Below are positions 23,001 to 38,000 of a DNA stretch of 64,000 nt, piece after piece. Made by a program: the position numbers and the translations under genes. The stretch spans positions 33,038,551 to 33,102,550 of the forward strand of contig OX365945.1 of assembly GCA_947247005.1 (NCBI GenBank), written 5' to 3'. A model generated the notes under the pieces. That model was given only the letters and a program-made list of their open reading frames with translations. It ran no database searches and was not told the DNA's origin. The stretch's first letter is position 1. Each line of letters starts with the position of its first letter. Origin of the DNA: Spisula solida. Lineage: Eukaryota > Mollusca > Bivalvia > Venerida > Mactridae.

Positions 23001-26000
23001 CTGGAGTTTGGTATGTTTTTTACAAATTCCTGGTACAAATTATAAATACATACATTTGTATTAACAATATGAAATAGTGAAAACACTTAATACAATACAT
23101 TAATAGCCATACATGTACAAAGCAACAACAAAATTCCAGAATCAGTTCTGTCAAATATGCATTTAACCAATGAGAATTCAGCACTCTTAAACAAATTAAA
23201 ATTCAAATCAACTTATGAGGTCAGGAAACAGAGAAATAGAAACGAAAATCAGCAACAATGTTTATATCAAATATAGTTAGGTTTTTGTTTCCAGTATCTA
23301 AGTCAATTGATCAACAGACATGCTTAGTAACAACCCAAATTTTTTTCACTGTTATAATATATTTTAATACTGTTGAAAGCATACCGTAGTTGCTTTTTCT
23401 CAATGTAAATAAAAATAAAAATTCTGACTCATTTTTTTGGGCATATTACCCAAAACAATCATTTTGTTCTAGAAAATAATCAGCAAAACCTATTTACCTA
23501 GTATATAAGAAATTATCATCAATAAATCCAAAGATCTAAAAATACATTAGATCTTTGATAAATCCAATCTAACAGTACCTGATAACAAAACAATGGTATC
23601 CAGAATTTCCACTAAATTAAATCTTTCATGAGCAAAATATATCACTAAGATTAATGACAAATAATGTACATTTAATACAATGGCACAAACTGCGAACAAC
23701 AAATCACATAATACAGACAGTAAGACTATAGAGAAGTTATTGCAAAACAGAAAACACACACATCTGGTTACCGTAACAACCAAACAACAGCATTATTTAA
23801 TCAACAGTAACATCTGTTAGTATGGACATCATACAACAATCAAACAATCAACACTAAACAATCATCAATTGTTAATGAATGACAACTGTTTATAAACCTT
23901 TATAACACTGTATGGAAAAAATCTGACCAAGAAATTAGATAACTATCAGTAATAAGTCTGGTTAAAAATTATGATTACTAAAGATCTGGTTTGTTGGTTG
24001 GTTTGCAATCGACTGAGACAGTTGTAAGTGTGTGGTCATTCGTTTTTAGGCCCCACCAAATATGGGGGGGGGGGGATATAGATTTGCTTTCCAGACTGAC
24101 CAATGACATTCAAATATGAGGGGGGCTTACTCAGGTAAATGGTAAAACATGCAGGGGTATAGGTAGTATTCAAGGCATAATGATATTTTCATCAAAATTT
24201 CATTGAACATACATATATATTACCCAATTTATAAACTATTTAGAATGTTTAAGTTTGTAAATAGCTACAAGAATTGGGTAAGTACAGTAATTTACATAAA
24301 TGTTTAAAACACATGTTCTACTAACACACAATATGGAATCCGGAAAATAACACCCCAGCACTTTAGAAATTTCCAAAGTAATATTTTTAGTTCGATCATT
24401 TTAAATGTTTAAATGAAATGAAATATTCTTGTTTTACATAATTACTAATTAATATTTTTACAAATACTTGGATTTCCCCACTTTTCTTATGAAAAAATAT
24501 TTTGATTAAGCAAATAAAAATATAAAAATATTACTTCGAAAATTGTATTGTAATGACAATTTAGTGGTTCCATACACACATAATGGTAGCACAAATACTT
24601 ATGTTAATATAACAAGATGGACATGGCACAATAGATCAGATCACTCAATACAGGCTACAGTGCGCCCAGGATAATGTGATATTTACAAACATAATCAGTT
24701 TGGTCAACTGTTGCAAAATTGGTTTTGCAACTTACTATAGAAAACAGATAAGGTCAGTATTGTACTCAAAACATCACTGATAAATCGTGCATACCTGATT
24801 AATCCATCTTTGTGGAATATACCAAATTTTCCCGCCTTTCTCATTATCCTAGGGGCACTATAAGACTTACAAGGTCACACAAAACATGGAATTTTTTATT
24901 GTTTAATCCTGTCCCTTACAGTTTTTCAGTTATAAATAGTGGCCGCTTCACCTAACCAGTTTTCCTGGACTGTATCCTAACCAGTACATACTACATAACC
25001 TTAACCCTTCCATAAGGAGCCAGAAACTACTCCACATATGCAAGACAAGACTGCGTTCAATAAACACTTATGCTCCAGTGGAAGTCTTGTCCAAAACCTT
25101 TATAAGTCAATCAAAAGCCATAATTCTGTTTTAATGTTGGATAGTGTTATATGGCATTGACAATGCAAGGTGTTTATGATGGTTAACCAGCATGCCAAGT
25201 TTGAAAGCAATGCCTTGATGGACTTCGAAATTTTTTTAGTTTCAACAACTTGAAAGTTTTGGTTAATATTTTCAGACAGACAGACAAAGGGACGGACAGG
25301 AAATCACTATATGCCTCTTGCATCAGTAGATGCCAGGGCATACAAAAACATTGTCACATTTTCAAACCAGAATAACAGGGTTACAAATCCAGCCCACTAA
25401 CCACTGCTCCAAAACATGGAATGAAGTGAATTGAATTGTTTCAGGTTGATCAGTGATGAAAAATTTGACTGTAGGTTTTTAATTTTCAATAACCAATCAT
25501 TCAACAACCAAAACATACATGAATTATATACTATACATGTATATGTAAAGTTACATAGATATTTATAGTGCTGCCTCCTCCGTCTATATGTTGAACCCAA
25601 ATATACTATACAAGTTGATAAATACATTGTTATAAGGCTAAATCATTATACATGTATATATTAAAGCCACATATTATATTATACAATATTATATACATAT
25701 ATACAGTATTAAATCACATATAATTATTATACTTTAGTTTCATCACAAGTTAAAGGGTAGAGTCACTGTGAATATTTTCAATATTTTCTTCTTTTTTTTT
25801 TCAAAATGAAGACCTAATGAATTCCTGTACTTTCGTACTGTAAACATACATCGTATGGTTTTGTTTTCTCATACTGCAAACATGTAAAAAATATTTTGAC
25901 AAATACTGTGCAAACCCTCAAAAATGTAACTTGCAAAAACATGCTGGCAAAAAATAAGGCGATCATATACTTGTGTTTGTTTCTACACATATCATTGTTT

Positions 26001-29000
26001 TACATTCAAACACAACCAGCAAGTTTCGCCTATATACACATAGAGGAAATAAAGGTGTGTATAAATTACCATTAAAACACAGCAAGGGAAAATAACACAG
26101 TAGCGTTCCGAGGAAGAAAATAGCGCAGCAGTTACTTTGCCTTGATGTGCTGTCAAATGCCGAATATTGGTTAGTATAGAAATAATGAATAGGTAACTGT
26201 GTATTATCTGTAATAGAACACAGTCACTTGTTCGGAATGCACACATTAAATCACCGGTGCTACACGTAATACTATACTATATAATAATGAGATTCGGAAT
26301 GTTTTTTTTAAACATTTTCAAAAGTTGAACTTTTTTACGTCAAAATGGAAGAATAAGTATGATTTCAATTATTGACTATATAATAGTAAAACAATGAGGG
26401 AATAGAAACAAACACAATGTTTAGGTTGATACCATGCAGACAGGCGGCTAGCAACTTTACCCTGAACTGTATGAACTCTCCATGATGAAGGCTTTTTTGT
26501 TGAGTATGATCTAGGAGTCGGTATTTTACTCCTAGATAAACTCTTGTTACATGATACTCGTTCTAGGACTATAACTGAACTCTGTTTACCAGATCGTGAT
26601 AATGATGATGATTTGGGCGTAGCTTTTCCTTCTGGTATCGGTGTCTTTGGGAGGTCGAGAGTCGACCAACTGCGTCGTAGAGATTTAGGTGTTCTAGGGC
26701 CTACAGTTAGTATAATCATTGTATAACACAATGTATTCAACATATACATCAATACAAGGTCAACATAATGTGATATATATATATTATATATAATATTCAT
26801 CATGTCATGTCACACAATAGTCCATCAAAGTGGCATAGTTTTTTCATTGTCCATCAGTTACCAGAACAAACTTAGTCATTTAAAGCCCAAGTCCCACTGA
26901 GGTGATTTTCTCCCGATACCACTTGATTCATAACATTCCGATATCACAAACTGTCTCATCACTTCCCGGAAGCTTCCCATAGACCACGAGGAACCTGCTC
27001 CCCATGTCCTGAATGCTCATTAATTTCAATCGGGAGTACATCGCCAAGGCAAAAAAATGCTTAGTGGGACCTAGGCTTAACCAGACATTACTCCATTGAT
27101 TCCTTAACTGGTTATTATCAACAGAGATGTATTTATATGAAATATGCATTCCACAAGGCACCCTTTTATACATTCACCATAGCCCCTTAATCCTTTATTT
27201 TATATCATAAGTACTAAGTAACCCTTTGCCAATCTTAACTGTTTACATCCAACCTGTTAAAAATTGTCAGAACCAGGGCGGCCACAAGTTCACAGAAAGT
27301 TTTTGAAAATTTTGCTGTTGTGAGGATAGAATGGAAATATATCAAAAGGCCCTCTCATTTTACATTCCCTTATCCTGACAGCAAATTAAAAAAAATCTGT
27401 AAACCTAAAAATGAAATAAACATAGCCTAAGATATAACAACCAATACAGTTTGTATATTACATAATACAGACCAACCAGTTTTATACTTTGAGAGAATTT
27501 CATGCTATATACAGGGTGTTAAAAAAGTTAGTTCTCAATAATTAAGTTACAATAGTTTTTTTCTGACCTCAGAAGACTGTAAAAATTTAGGTTAAACTCA
27601 AAATGGTTCTTTCATTGTTCTTATGTTTCTGGTATTAAATGAAGCTATTACAGGTTAAGAAATTAAAATTGTCTACTATGTACAAAGTTCAATTAAAACT
27701 TGATATGAATTTAGATTTTGAGAACACATTTTATTAACACCCTGTATACATGTTAAACATGCTTGTTGAGTAGACCCGCTTCAATATAATAATATAGTTC
27801 ATACAAAATAAGATATTAAACTGTTAAACCACAGTCATTATATCAGATAGTACTATGAAACAATGAGAGACATAAGTGACATATAAATTATCTCCCTTGT
27901 AAGATAAAGCCCGAGGTAGACCAATTAGCATACCGGTCCTAACTAGTTGAGATCCTCTGACTTTATCCTTGTTTTTAACTGAAATATCATTGATTTTAGA
28001 TATGAAATTCCTCACTTCTGTATTACCTAATATGTTAGGGCCATAAATATTTATATACCATGGTGTGTAAACAGCATGTAGCCAAATTTATTATTTGATC
28101 TGATAATTAATGTTGCAAATATTTTAGCCTAATTACTACCATGTGCAACAAACAAAACAGGGATAAAAGCAGAGTAATCCGCATGATAGGACCGGTGGAG
28201 TTTTAGAGAGTAGTAAGGGGGGATAATTTACTATTTTCCCCCATTAATACTGAAACTAAGTTACCAGATATCAATTAAGGTGCACACAATAGACACCCTA
28301 CTCATTTTACTCAGTGTTCAAATGTAGACATGTATGATACACTAACAACTAGACAATGAATCAGTATTTTACCAACTGCTAACAAAACCTATTGGGTAAT
28401 TTTTACGGAACACACGAGTAAACACAAATGGTGGCCGAAATTACGTTTTCTACTGTTTTTCCTCGTATTTTTACTGGTTTGCTTCAATTTTTTTCTTTGA
28501 ATCTTCTCTCATTATTTTTTACCACGATCATGACTTATACTTGGAAATCTACGGTATAGTGCTATTTTAGATTCTGATTTACACGAATACACAATCTTCA
28601 TAAAAGCATACTCAAAGCATCATCATTCTATTTTCTTATAATTATGGTCAATATCAGAATTCTGCTCTAACAAAACACATTTGTACATAGTATGCACAGC
28701 ACGTACGTTCCAACAAAAGAAGAAATGTAATAGATGATACATTTACTGATTCGCTACAACTTAAAATCAAAACAAAGGGTCATAACTCTAATTAATGCAA
28801 AGTTAACTAATGTGAAGTAACGAACCAATTTTTACCAGTGAAGACAACAGAGCAAAATAAACAAATGAAATAATTGTGAAAACAGATTAAAATGTAAAGA
28901 GAGGGAATTGTAAAGGATTACAATAGTGGACTACTGGATACTTACTGGGAGGAGGTTGCTGTTGGTCACGTAGATTTAACGTTAAATTGATCAAACCATC

Positions 29001-32000
29001 TTCACTCGGTGTCGATGATCTACTGGAATTACCCTGTAATAGAATGTCAAGGTTATGCATTTGGTGGTCAAGGTCTTTTATTGATTGTCAAGGTCATTTA
29101 TTTGGTTGCCAAGGTAATTCATTTGGTTGTCAGTCATTAATTTGGTTGTCAAGTCATTTTTTGGTTGTCAAGGTAATTCAATTCTTGTCAAGGTCATTTT
29201 TTGGTTGTCAAGTCATTGATTGGTTGTCAAGGTCATTTTTTGGTTGTCAAGGTAATTCATTTAGTTTTCAAGGTCAATTCTTTACAAAGTGAAGAATCAA
29301 TTTTCTAACTGAGATTTAAATGTGTTTTTTTACAATATTTATGGTATTTATTTAATAAATGCTTGTGCATTAATTTGTTTAACAGAATCAGAGAAAGAAT
29401 AATAAATGTATGTATTGCAAATATTAAAAATACAAAACAAAACAACCTCTATAGCTACACACTTTGAGAGGCATACATTTTCTCTGCTGCTGAGAGGTTG
29501 ATGCTTTATAGAGAGGTTGCTGCTCAAGGAAGTCACTCTAGAGAGATAACTGTACAGCGTGTTAAAAAAGTTTGTTCTCAAAATATAAATTCATACTCAA
29601 TTTTGTCTGAGCTATGTGCGCCATGTACAATTTTATTTTCTTACTATAATGGCTTCATTCAATACCAGTGAGATAAGAACAATGGTAAAATCATCTGGAA
29701 TATAATCTAAAAATTTTACATTCTTCTGGCTTGAGAAAAATAAATCATGGAAACTTAAACATTGAGAACAAACTTTTTTAACACCCTATATAAACCGAAA
29801 CATTACCTGGTTTTGTTTAGGAGTGACATGTTTAGGTGAAGTGGGTGGTTTGTGAGGGTCAACAAAGGGGTCCTCTCCTTCAGTCTCGGGGCTCTCTTGT
29901 TTCCAACCCATCTGTAACATGTAATATATGGGAAATGTGCATTGAGTATGTACGAATAGTGACCATAACTTTGCATGAATTATAATTATTATTGTACATG
30001 TCTAATTTTTTCATTGGCACATGAAATTTGAAACCAACATACGATTACCTTCTGTCAGACAAAAAATTGGTGAATATTAGAACCCTAGTTAATCTGAAAA
30101 TTGTGCCTTGTTTGAAAATAATATACAGTGCCCACCAAAAATAAGTATACACTAAATAATTGTTGCAAAATTAAACTTGGTAGAATTATTAAATATCTGT
30201 TTATCAGACGGTCACAATTGTACTAGTTTTTGAAACTACAGTTACTAAATGAGTCAAAATAGAGATAGAAATAAAGATGAAGATGTTCGGAACAAAAATA
30301 ACCATGTGATCAAAAAGGCTGAATTTTCCATCTTTTTGTGACAAAGTTAACATTCAAGAGGGACAAAGAAACTTTAGAATTTGCACCTAGGGTACCAATT
30401 AATGTATGACCTTTCCATTTAATAAACAACAATATTCCTTTTCTTCAAATATATTGTTGCTTCACTGTTCTGCAAATAGTGTTATTACAGGCAAGTAAGT
30501 GGGCAAATAACATCTGTATACTTATTTTTGGTGGGCAGTGTAGATATTAAAAGTACCAGTAGTATTTTTAAAATAAGTGAGATGTTAATTTTTAAACATT
30601 GGGCAAGTCTTTACGTGAGGGTTTACGGTAATTTAACTTTATAAATAATTTAATTTCAGCCAATCAGAATCCAAGGTTTCAGTGATGCAATAGCATATTG
30701 GAAGGATTACTGTAAACCTAGAAACTACTTCGCGCAATTCACATTCGAGGAGTTAGCAAGTGGTAGAATTTTGCAAAATTAGGTTGCTACAAAAGTGCTA
30801 AAAACATTAATATTGACATTGCGCGAAACTTAAAAACGCGAAACTTTGCAGTCGCGAATATGCCGACGATCGACAAAACGAGAAAGTTAGTATTCCCGAA
30901 AGTAAATTGGTTTACAGTAGGTCTAAAACAATGATTCTAACACAACCAGCGGTTTCAGCTATATACACATAGAGGAAACAACTGTGTGCATGAATTACCA
31001 ATAAAACACAGCTACGGCTGAATAACTTTTGAACTGCAAATAATCCTTCCGAGGAAGAAAACAGTGCTGTGGTTACTATGTCTTGATGTGTTATCAAAAG
31101 GTAAATATTAGCTATGTTAGAATCAAACTAATGAATATGTACCAGTGTTTTATCGTAGAATAAAGCATAGTCACTTGTTCGGATATGTACATTAAATCAC
31201 TTGTGCTACTCATCCAAACTCATGACTGTGCTTTATTCTACGATAAAACACAGGTACATAATCATTTTTTTCTTAATTAACAGATGTTTATACTCACAGC
31301 CATAAAGATCTTACGACTCTCATCCAGATTTCTGGCCATATCATCTTTTCGTTTTTGAACAGACTGAAATATGTATACAGAAAATATAACATACAATATC
31401 AAAATTATTATACAATTAGCATACAATAATAATACAAATGCTAACTAGAGCTATCAGAAATAGTGCAGACAAAAAATACAATTTTTTTTAAAGGACAATA
31501 ACTCAGTAACTCCGAGCAGAATGTGGTACTTATATGCACAACAAGGCATGATACTCATCAGGCCTGTGAAGTTTCATTGAAATTGGGCCAGCAGTTACAG
31601 TGAAATTGCGCAGACAATAACTATTAATAGAAAAATACAAAGGGCAATAACTCTGAAATAAGACAATTTGTTAAACCTTTACTCTATAGAAACCTCCTCC
31701 ATCCCCTAGTCCATGTACAGTATCATGATAAGAGACTGACAAGATGGTTTGTGTATACATTGGTTTCAATTGATACATAATTGATTGACAGAATTTGGCG
31801 CTGCCCTACATGCCAGAAGACATAACGGGCAGTTAGTAATTTGACTTAAGCACTGTTATTTTCATCAGATTTTACACCAATAGACCAGTAGCATGTGTAG
31901 AGACCGCTCTGCCAACCATCTTTCTGTTATATAATGATGTCAGCTAGCCAAACTAGTGTTTGTGGGTAATCAACCAATACAAACCTCCTCCACTGTACAA

Positions 32001-35000
32001 TTTCTCCACATATCCCAAGTTACGACTCATGGGTTGGATATAATTATGTATGCATTATCTATACAGTTAAATTGTCACAGAAAGTCATACCAGGTTCTAT
32101 CATAATTTGACATAAGTATGCTTTATTTAAAACTATTTAAATAAATTTTAAGTTTGTATGAAACACTATATAAATGTACACAAAGTAATAAACATGTTAA
32201 TGAGGTAAGAGCAAAGTTTAACACAGTGCTTGATGATAAGTGTAACTCAAGGGCAGTAACTCTTGTTAGTATTTAAAGCAACTTAATGTGATCTATATAT
32301 ATGTACGTATACATACACACAATAACACAACAGTGAATGAGTCAAACAGTGTAGAACTGGTCGATATGGTAGCCAATGTTTGAGAATAGACCTCAAATCG
32401 ATATACTGGAAGGAATGGTCTCTGGAAGGGGTATGGGACAGGTCAGAAACAGTTTTAACACTTTTTTGATGAAAAATATAATTCATTTTAGAAAATGATT
32501 TCACATGTTGGTATATCATACTGTATCATTGATTGAAAAATCTACAGTCAAAACCACAGGTAACTGTATCATTGATTAAGAGTAAAATTTATAAATTTTA
32601 CAAATTTTATATTTTTTTTTACTCTTAATCAATGATACAGTTACCTGTGGTCAAAACTGTTATTAATACAACCAGTCCCTCTAGTATGCAGACAAAAACT
32701 GATATAGTTATTAAAATCCCTAATAAACAAAGTGTAACAAATTCTTTCATACACAGAAGAAACTACAGTGTAATCTGAGAAAACCGAACACCCTCCGGAC
32801 CGCCTGATTTGTTCGGATTTCACAAGAGTTCGGTATTGTGAAACTACAACTGTTTTGTTATCTTAAATGCGTTGTAGTTGGCCTTGATTGGTGTTGTTTA
32901 GTATCAGGCGCCAATATGTGCATAACATGTGTCGGATGTTTAATGAGGGGCTTCTAATAACAAATATAAATACAAAAACACCTTTTATTTATACCAATCG
33001 TTATAATGTCAACGATGATATCCGAAGTATCACAAAATAAAGTGTCATCGTAAAATTAACGCATCGTGAAAACTAAAATTGAAGTGGACATATTAAAACA
33101 AGATAGACCTAAAGAACAAACAATTCATAGAATGACTTAAGATAAAAGCGAGTTAAACTATTTTATTCAATATGCTCTGCTGAAAGCACACATTGTTACA
33201 TGAAAGAGAGCTCATCGTAAAGAACAAGATGAAATATCACGCCTTCGTAATTATTACGTTACACTTCTATCGACAAGATTTAAATGGGCAATTAACACCT
33301 TCGTAGCAGAGGCCTACGACGGTTCTCTATACAGTTTTTCACGCATTCCCTGGGATTATTTAACAAATTGATTGTTTGGTAATTTGTTTGTTCGGTATTT
33401 AAGCTTTGATTTGTGTGTATTATTACTAGTTGGGGGACAAAGTAGCCGTCGGTATTCAGATTTCGCAAGGTTCCAGTTTTTCAAACAGCTTTTACATTGA
33501 GTTAAAGAAGAGAAATTTCGGGACCAAAATATTTGGTCGGTTTGGACAACATTCCGGTTTTCCCACGTGTCGGTTTTCTCAGATTACACTGTACTATAGA
33601 TTGGAACGAGTAGTGAGCCTAATGACTGCACTTTTAACTATAGACTTTATATAGTGGAAACCCAAAGGTTACAGCTAAGAGGTAAGATTCTATCAATACC
33701 ATTACCAGTGTAGCAATACCACGTGGCTTTTGACTACAGTTACAAGAAGAAATTTGTAAACATTGGAAAATAAAAAAAGCCATAAGTATTTTATTTCTTC
33801 ATCGATTTCTATGAAATATACGCCACGCTAAGGGGACATTTATTTGCTTTCCGTGAAATATAAAATCTTTTTCCGCGGTATGTCGTTTTGTCCATTACCT
33901 TGTGATACCGTGGAACGTGTAGGTTTCACAGGGTAAAGGAAAAATCGGTAAACTGCTGAAAAATATCTTATATTTCACGGAAAGCAAATACTTTTCCCCT
34001 TAGCGTGGCGTATATTTTATAGAAATCGATGAAGAAATAAAATACTTATGGCTATATTTTTGTACCGATGTTTACAAATTTCTACTTGTAACTGTAGCCA
34101 AAAGCCACGTGGTATTGCTACCCTGATTACTACATGTGGTTAACAAAGGCTTTATCAACATGGACCACGCTGGCATTAAATCCCTTCCAAGAGACCAAGT
34201 TGTTAGATGTATAAAGATAGAATTCTGACAGTTATATAGAAGATGAACAATTGACTGCACAATCTATATAAAACTGGACATAACTAAATACATACTATGC
34301 TTTCCTGAGGCTGATTAACAATATATTAACATGGAGATTATTCAAGTTAATAATATTTCAACAAATATCTAACACAATCAAAAATAAAGCTTAAACCAAC
34401 GTAACAAATTGTCAAGCTTGCAAAAACAAATCTAATCAAACATAGACACAATACGTATACATGTAGTTTTACTACTTACTACATAAGGTAAGGAAACATG
34501 AGACTCTAATTATATGTGAACATGTATTATATATGAGTTAGGGCACATAGCTCTATAGTTTTAACTTTTGTTCAAAGTTAAATATTTTCACAGATTTAAA
34601 TCCATTAGTGAAATGTGCACAAAATTGTTCCCACAGTAGAACATCACAAAATCATATATATATTTTTTAGATTTTATATTGAGCATATCATTATTCTATC
34701 ATACGTCATTGTATTTAATCGCAACTAGCAGCCTACACATAATTTTTATCTTTTGAAGCCAAATTCCGTAACCCTCCCTTAAAGTTTTTTTCTGTTTTTT
34801 AAATCCATGAATATAATTGACCTCATGGATTGTCTTAAGGTCAAACATGAACTTTTAAGGAGGGTCCTATTGAGGCATAATACCCAATCCAGAAAACAAG
34901 GCGCAGAACTGTTTTGGGTGCCATTAGCAGACACTCCAACATCAAAACTAAGTTTAACATTGTTCAACATTAAAATTCAGCTTATAAAATTCGAATGACC

Positions 35001-38000
35001 GTAACTTTGTCAATACTTTTTTCATCAAATAACTTCTATTTTCTCCAGAAAAGTTCATTCTCTCTATCCAGATCCGGAATTGCAGGACCCCTGCATTTTA
35101 TGCCTGTGAATATGAAAAATGAGTTCATGGTAGTCCAAATACTCCCTATTCTTATTTTCTTTTTAAAAATCTACAAAATTTTGTGTCAACTGAAGAATAT
35201 CATACCAGCATAAACTTAAAAGCAAATAATAAGTATATTGCATCCCAAAGCCAAAACTTTCAAAGCGTACTAAACATTGGATTCCCTAAAAAGGATCAAA
35301 CCAAAATGGAAGTCTATTTTACAGTTAATATAATAACTAAATGCCAAATGTTGGTTACACAAAATAAGTGTACCATTTGCCATCTATGTAGTAGACATCT
35401 AAGTCGCAATAAAACGTAGTAACCGGAATGTGCGTGCTAAAAGTAAATATACACTTAATTATAATAAATATATATACTAAATCTTATAGAAGATTTTTCG
35501 ACACAAAAATGTATATCTCCAACAAAGGACCATAACTCTTGACAAAAATCATCTGATAATAAACTCCTGCTAGGGTGCAAAACTAGGCTTTGTAACAAGT
35601 GTTCATGTGAAGTTTCATTGAAATCCTACAAACGGTTAAGGAGAACTAGCACAGACAAACTTTGTGACATCCATCCAGACAGACATTCAGCACAAAATCA
35701 ACATGTCTCCCCTACTATATGTAGGAAACATAATTATAATTACACAATAATTATGAAGTATTTATTACATGCAACACTTTACAAGGATATTTTATATTTG
35801 CAATTACTGGTATGACCTATCAAACGAACTCCAGTCCAACTTCGAACAATGCTAAGAAATACACATCCCATATATAAAATGCTATCTATGACATTATGTT
35901 ATACTGCATGTTATGGTTTTTAGACATTGGACAAATTTGGATTAATTTCAGTATACAACTATACACTCTACCTTTAAATGTCACTAATTGGAAAATATCA
36001 TCAGTAAAGTTTAATCCTAAATACTTTCTTCTTAAAGTTACCTATAAAATAACATGAGTGGTTATGAAATAAAATTAGAAGTTTTCAAAGAAAAATCATT
36101 GCATGATAAAGTCTTTAAAGTAGAATTGCAGAAATAATACAGGATGGTAGCGGTATAGTACAGAACTTACATCTAACTTAGACTCACAGCACAAAATACA
36201 CTACACATATACACAACATATACAACATTAACACCAGAGGAGAACTGATAATACGATCAGTAGCATAGATTGATGATTCACAGTTTCATTCTTATGTACA
36301 ACAATTATATACATTGTACAGTAAAACTTCTACAGAACAGGACTTTTGGATAAGTGTATTATTGGGAGTTATCTTCCCTTTGAGATATATTGGTAGTAAA
36401 TCTTTGGAATAATAAACTAGATTTTAAGAAAGGTTGAAACTCTGGATTTGGGGTCACTCCAGACAGGGATCACTCTAAAGGGAGTTACATGATGATCTGA
36501 AGGGGTTGTACTGTAGATTCGCCCATAAGCTGTGTGCAACATACTGTGTATAGTTTACATTTTACTGATAAACCTAAACGTCTATAAATCACAGATGTGC
36601 AACACTTATATAACGATCATTTTTGCCAAACAAGAGGTCTTCAATGATATTGTTTCTATAATTAACTCAATTTGTATTAAAGAGAATCCTTCTGAGCCGA
36701 TTAAATTATATAAGTTTTTCTTAATTGGCACATTAATTGAATACATCTACATGTACAGAAGAACTTTAATGCCTAGAAAAATGCCTTCAGACCGGGTGAA
36801 TAGTTTAGGCCATCGTCTTTAATTCATCTACTGTATACTAGTACATAATTATTTAGCCAGGACCATAGAACCTGTTTGAGGTTTCTTGAGTCACAATTTT
36901 CGAGGCATCAAAGTTCTACTGTATACAGGGTGTTAAAAAAGTTTGTTCTCAATGTTTAAGTTTCAATAGTTTATCTTTCTGACACCAGAAGAATGTAAAA
37001 TGTTCGGGTTAAATTCCAGATGCTTCTACCTAGGTTCTTATCCACTGGTATTGAATGAAACCATTATAGTTAGACAAGAGGGCCCAAAGGGCCCTAGGTC
37101 GCTCACCTTTCGAATTTAACCTAGATTTTGTTAAGATGATCATTGTGACCAAGTTTTATACAGATTAGGCAAATATTGTGACCTCTAGTGACTACAAAAG
37201 GTTTTTATATGATTTGACCTAATGACCTAGTTTTTGACCCCAGATAAACCAATATCGGACTTGACCTAGATTTTGTTGAGATGATCATTGTGACCAAGTT
37301 TCGTAAAGATCAGGCCAAAACTGTGACCTCTAGTGACTACACAAGGTTTTTCTATTATTTGACCTTGTGACCTAGTTTTTGACCCCAGATGACCCAATAT
37401 CGAACTTGATCTAGATTTTTTTGAGATGATCATTGTGACCGAGTTTCATAAAGATTAGACAAAAATTGTGACCTCTAGTGACTACGCAAGGTATTTCTAT
37501 GATTTGACCTTGTGACCTAGTTTTTGACCCCAGATGACCCATTATCGAACTCGACCTCGATTTTGTTGTTATGATCATTGTGACTAAGTTTCGTAAAGAT
37601 CAGGCCAAAACTGGGACCTCTAGTGACTACACAAGGTTTTTCTATGATTTGATCTTGTGACCTAGTTTTTGACCCCGGATGACCCAATATCAAACTTGAC
37701 CTAGATTTGGTTGTGTAGATCATTGTGACCAAGTTTCGTAAAGATTATGCTAAAACTGACCTCTAGTGACTACACAAGGTTTTTCTATTATTTGACCTTG
37801 TGACCTAGTTTTTGACCCCAGATGACCCATTATCGAACTTGACCTAGATTTTATTGCGATGATCATTGTGACCAAGTCTCATAAAGATTAAACCAAAATT
37901 GTGACCTCTAGTGACTACACAAGGTTTATCTATGATTTGACCTTGTGACCTAGTTTTTGACCCCAGATGACCCAATATCGAACTTGACCTAGATTTTGTT

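Larger units (their letters stand above)
22965..26460. other. Intron 11 of the large gene, no other gene seen
   Basis: This is A/T-rich intronic DNA. A homopolymer G run lies near 24064-24074. MITE and repeat copies are listed separately. No exon with usable splice sites was found on either strand. Confidence 0.5.
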
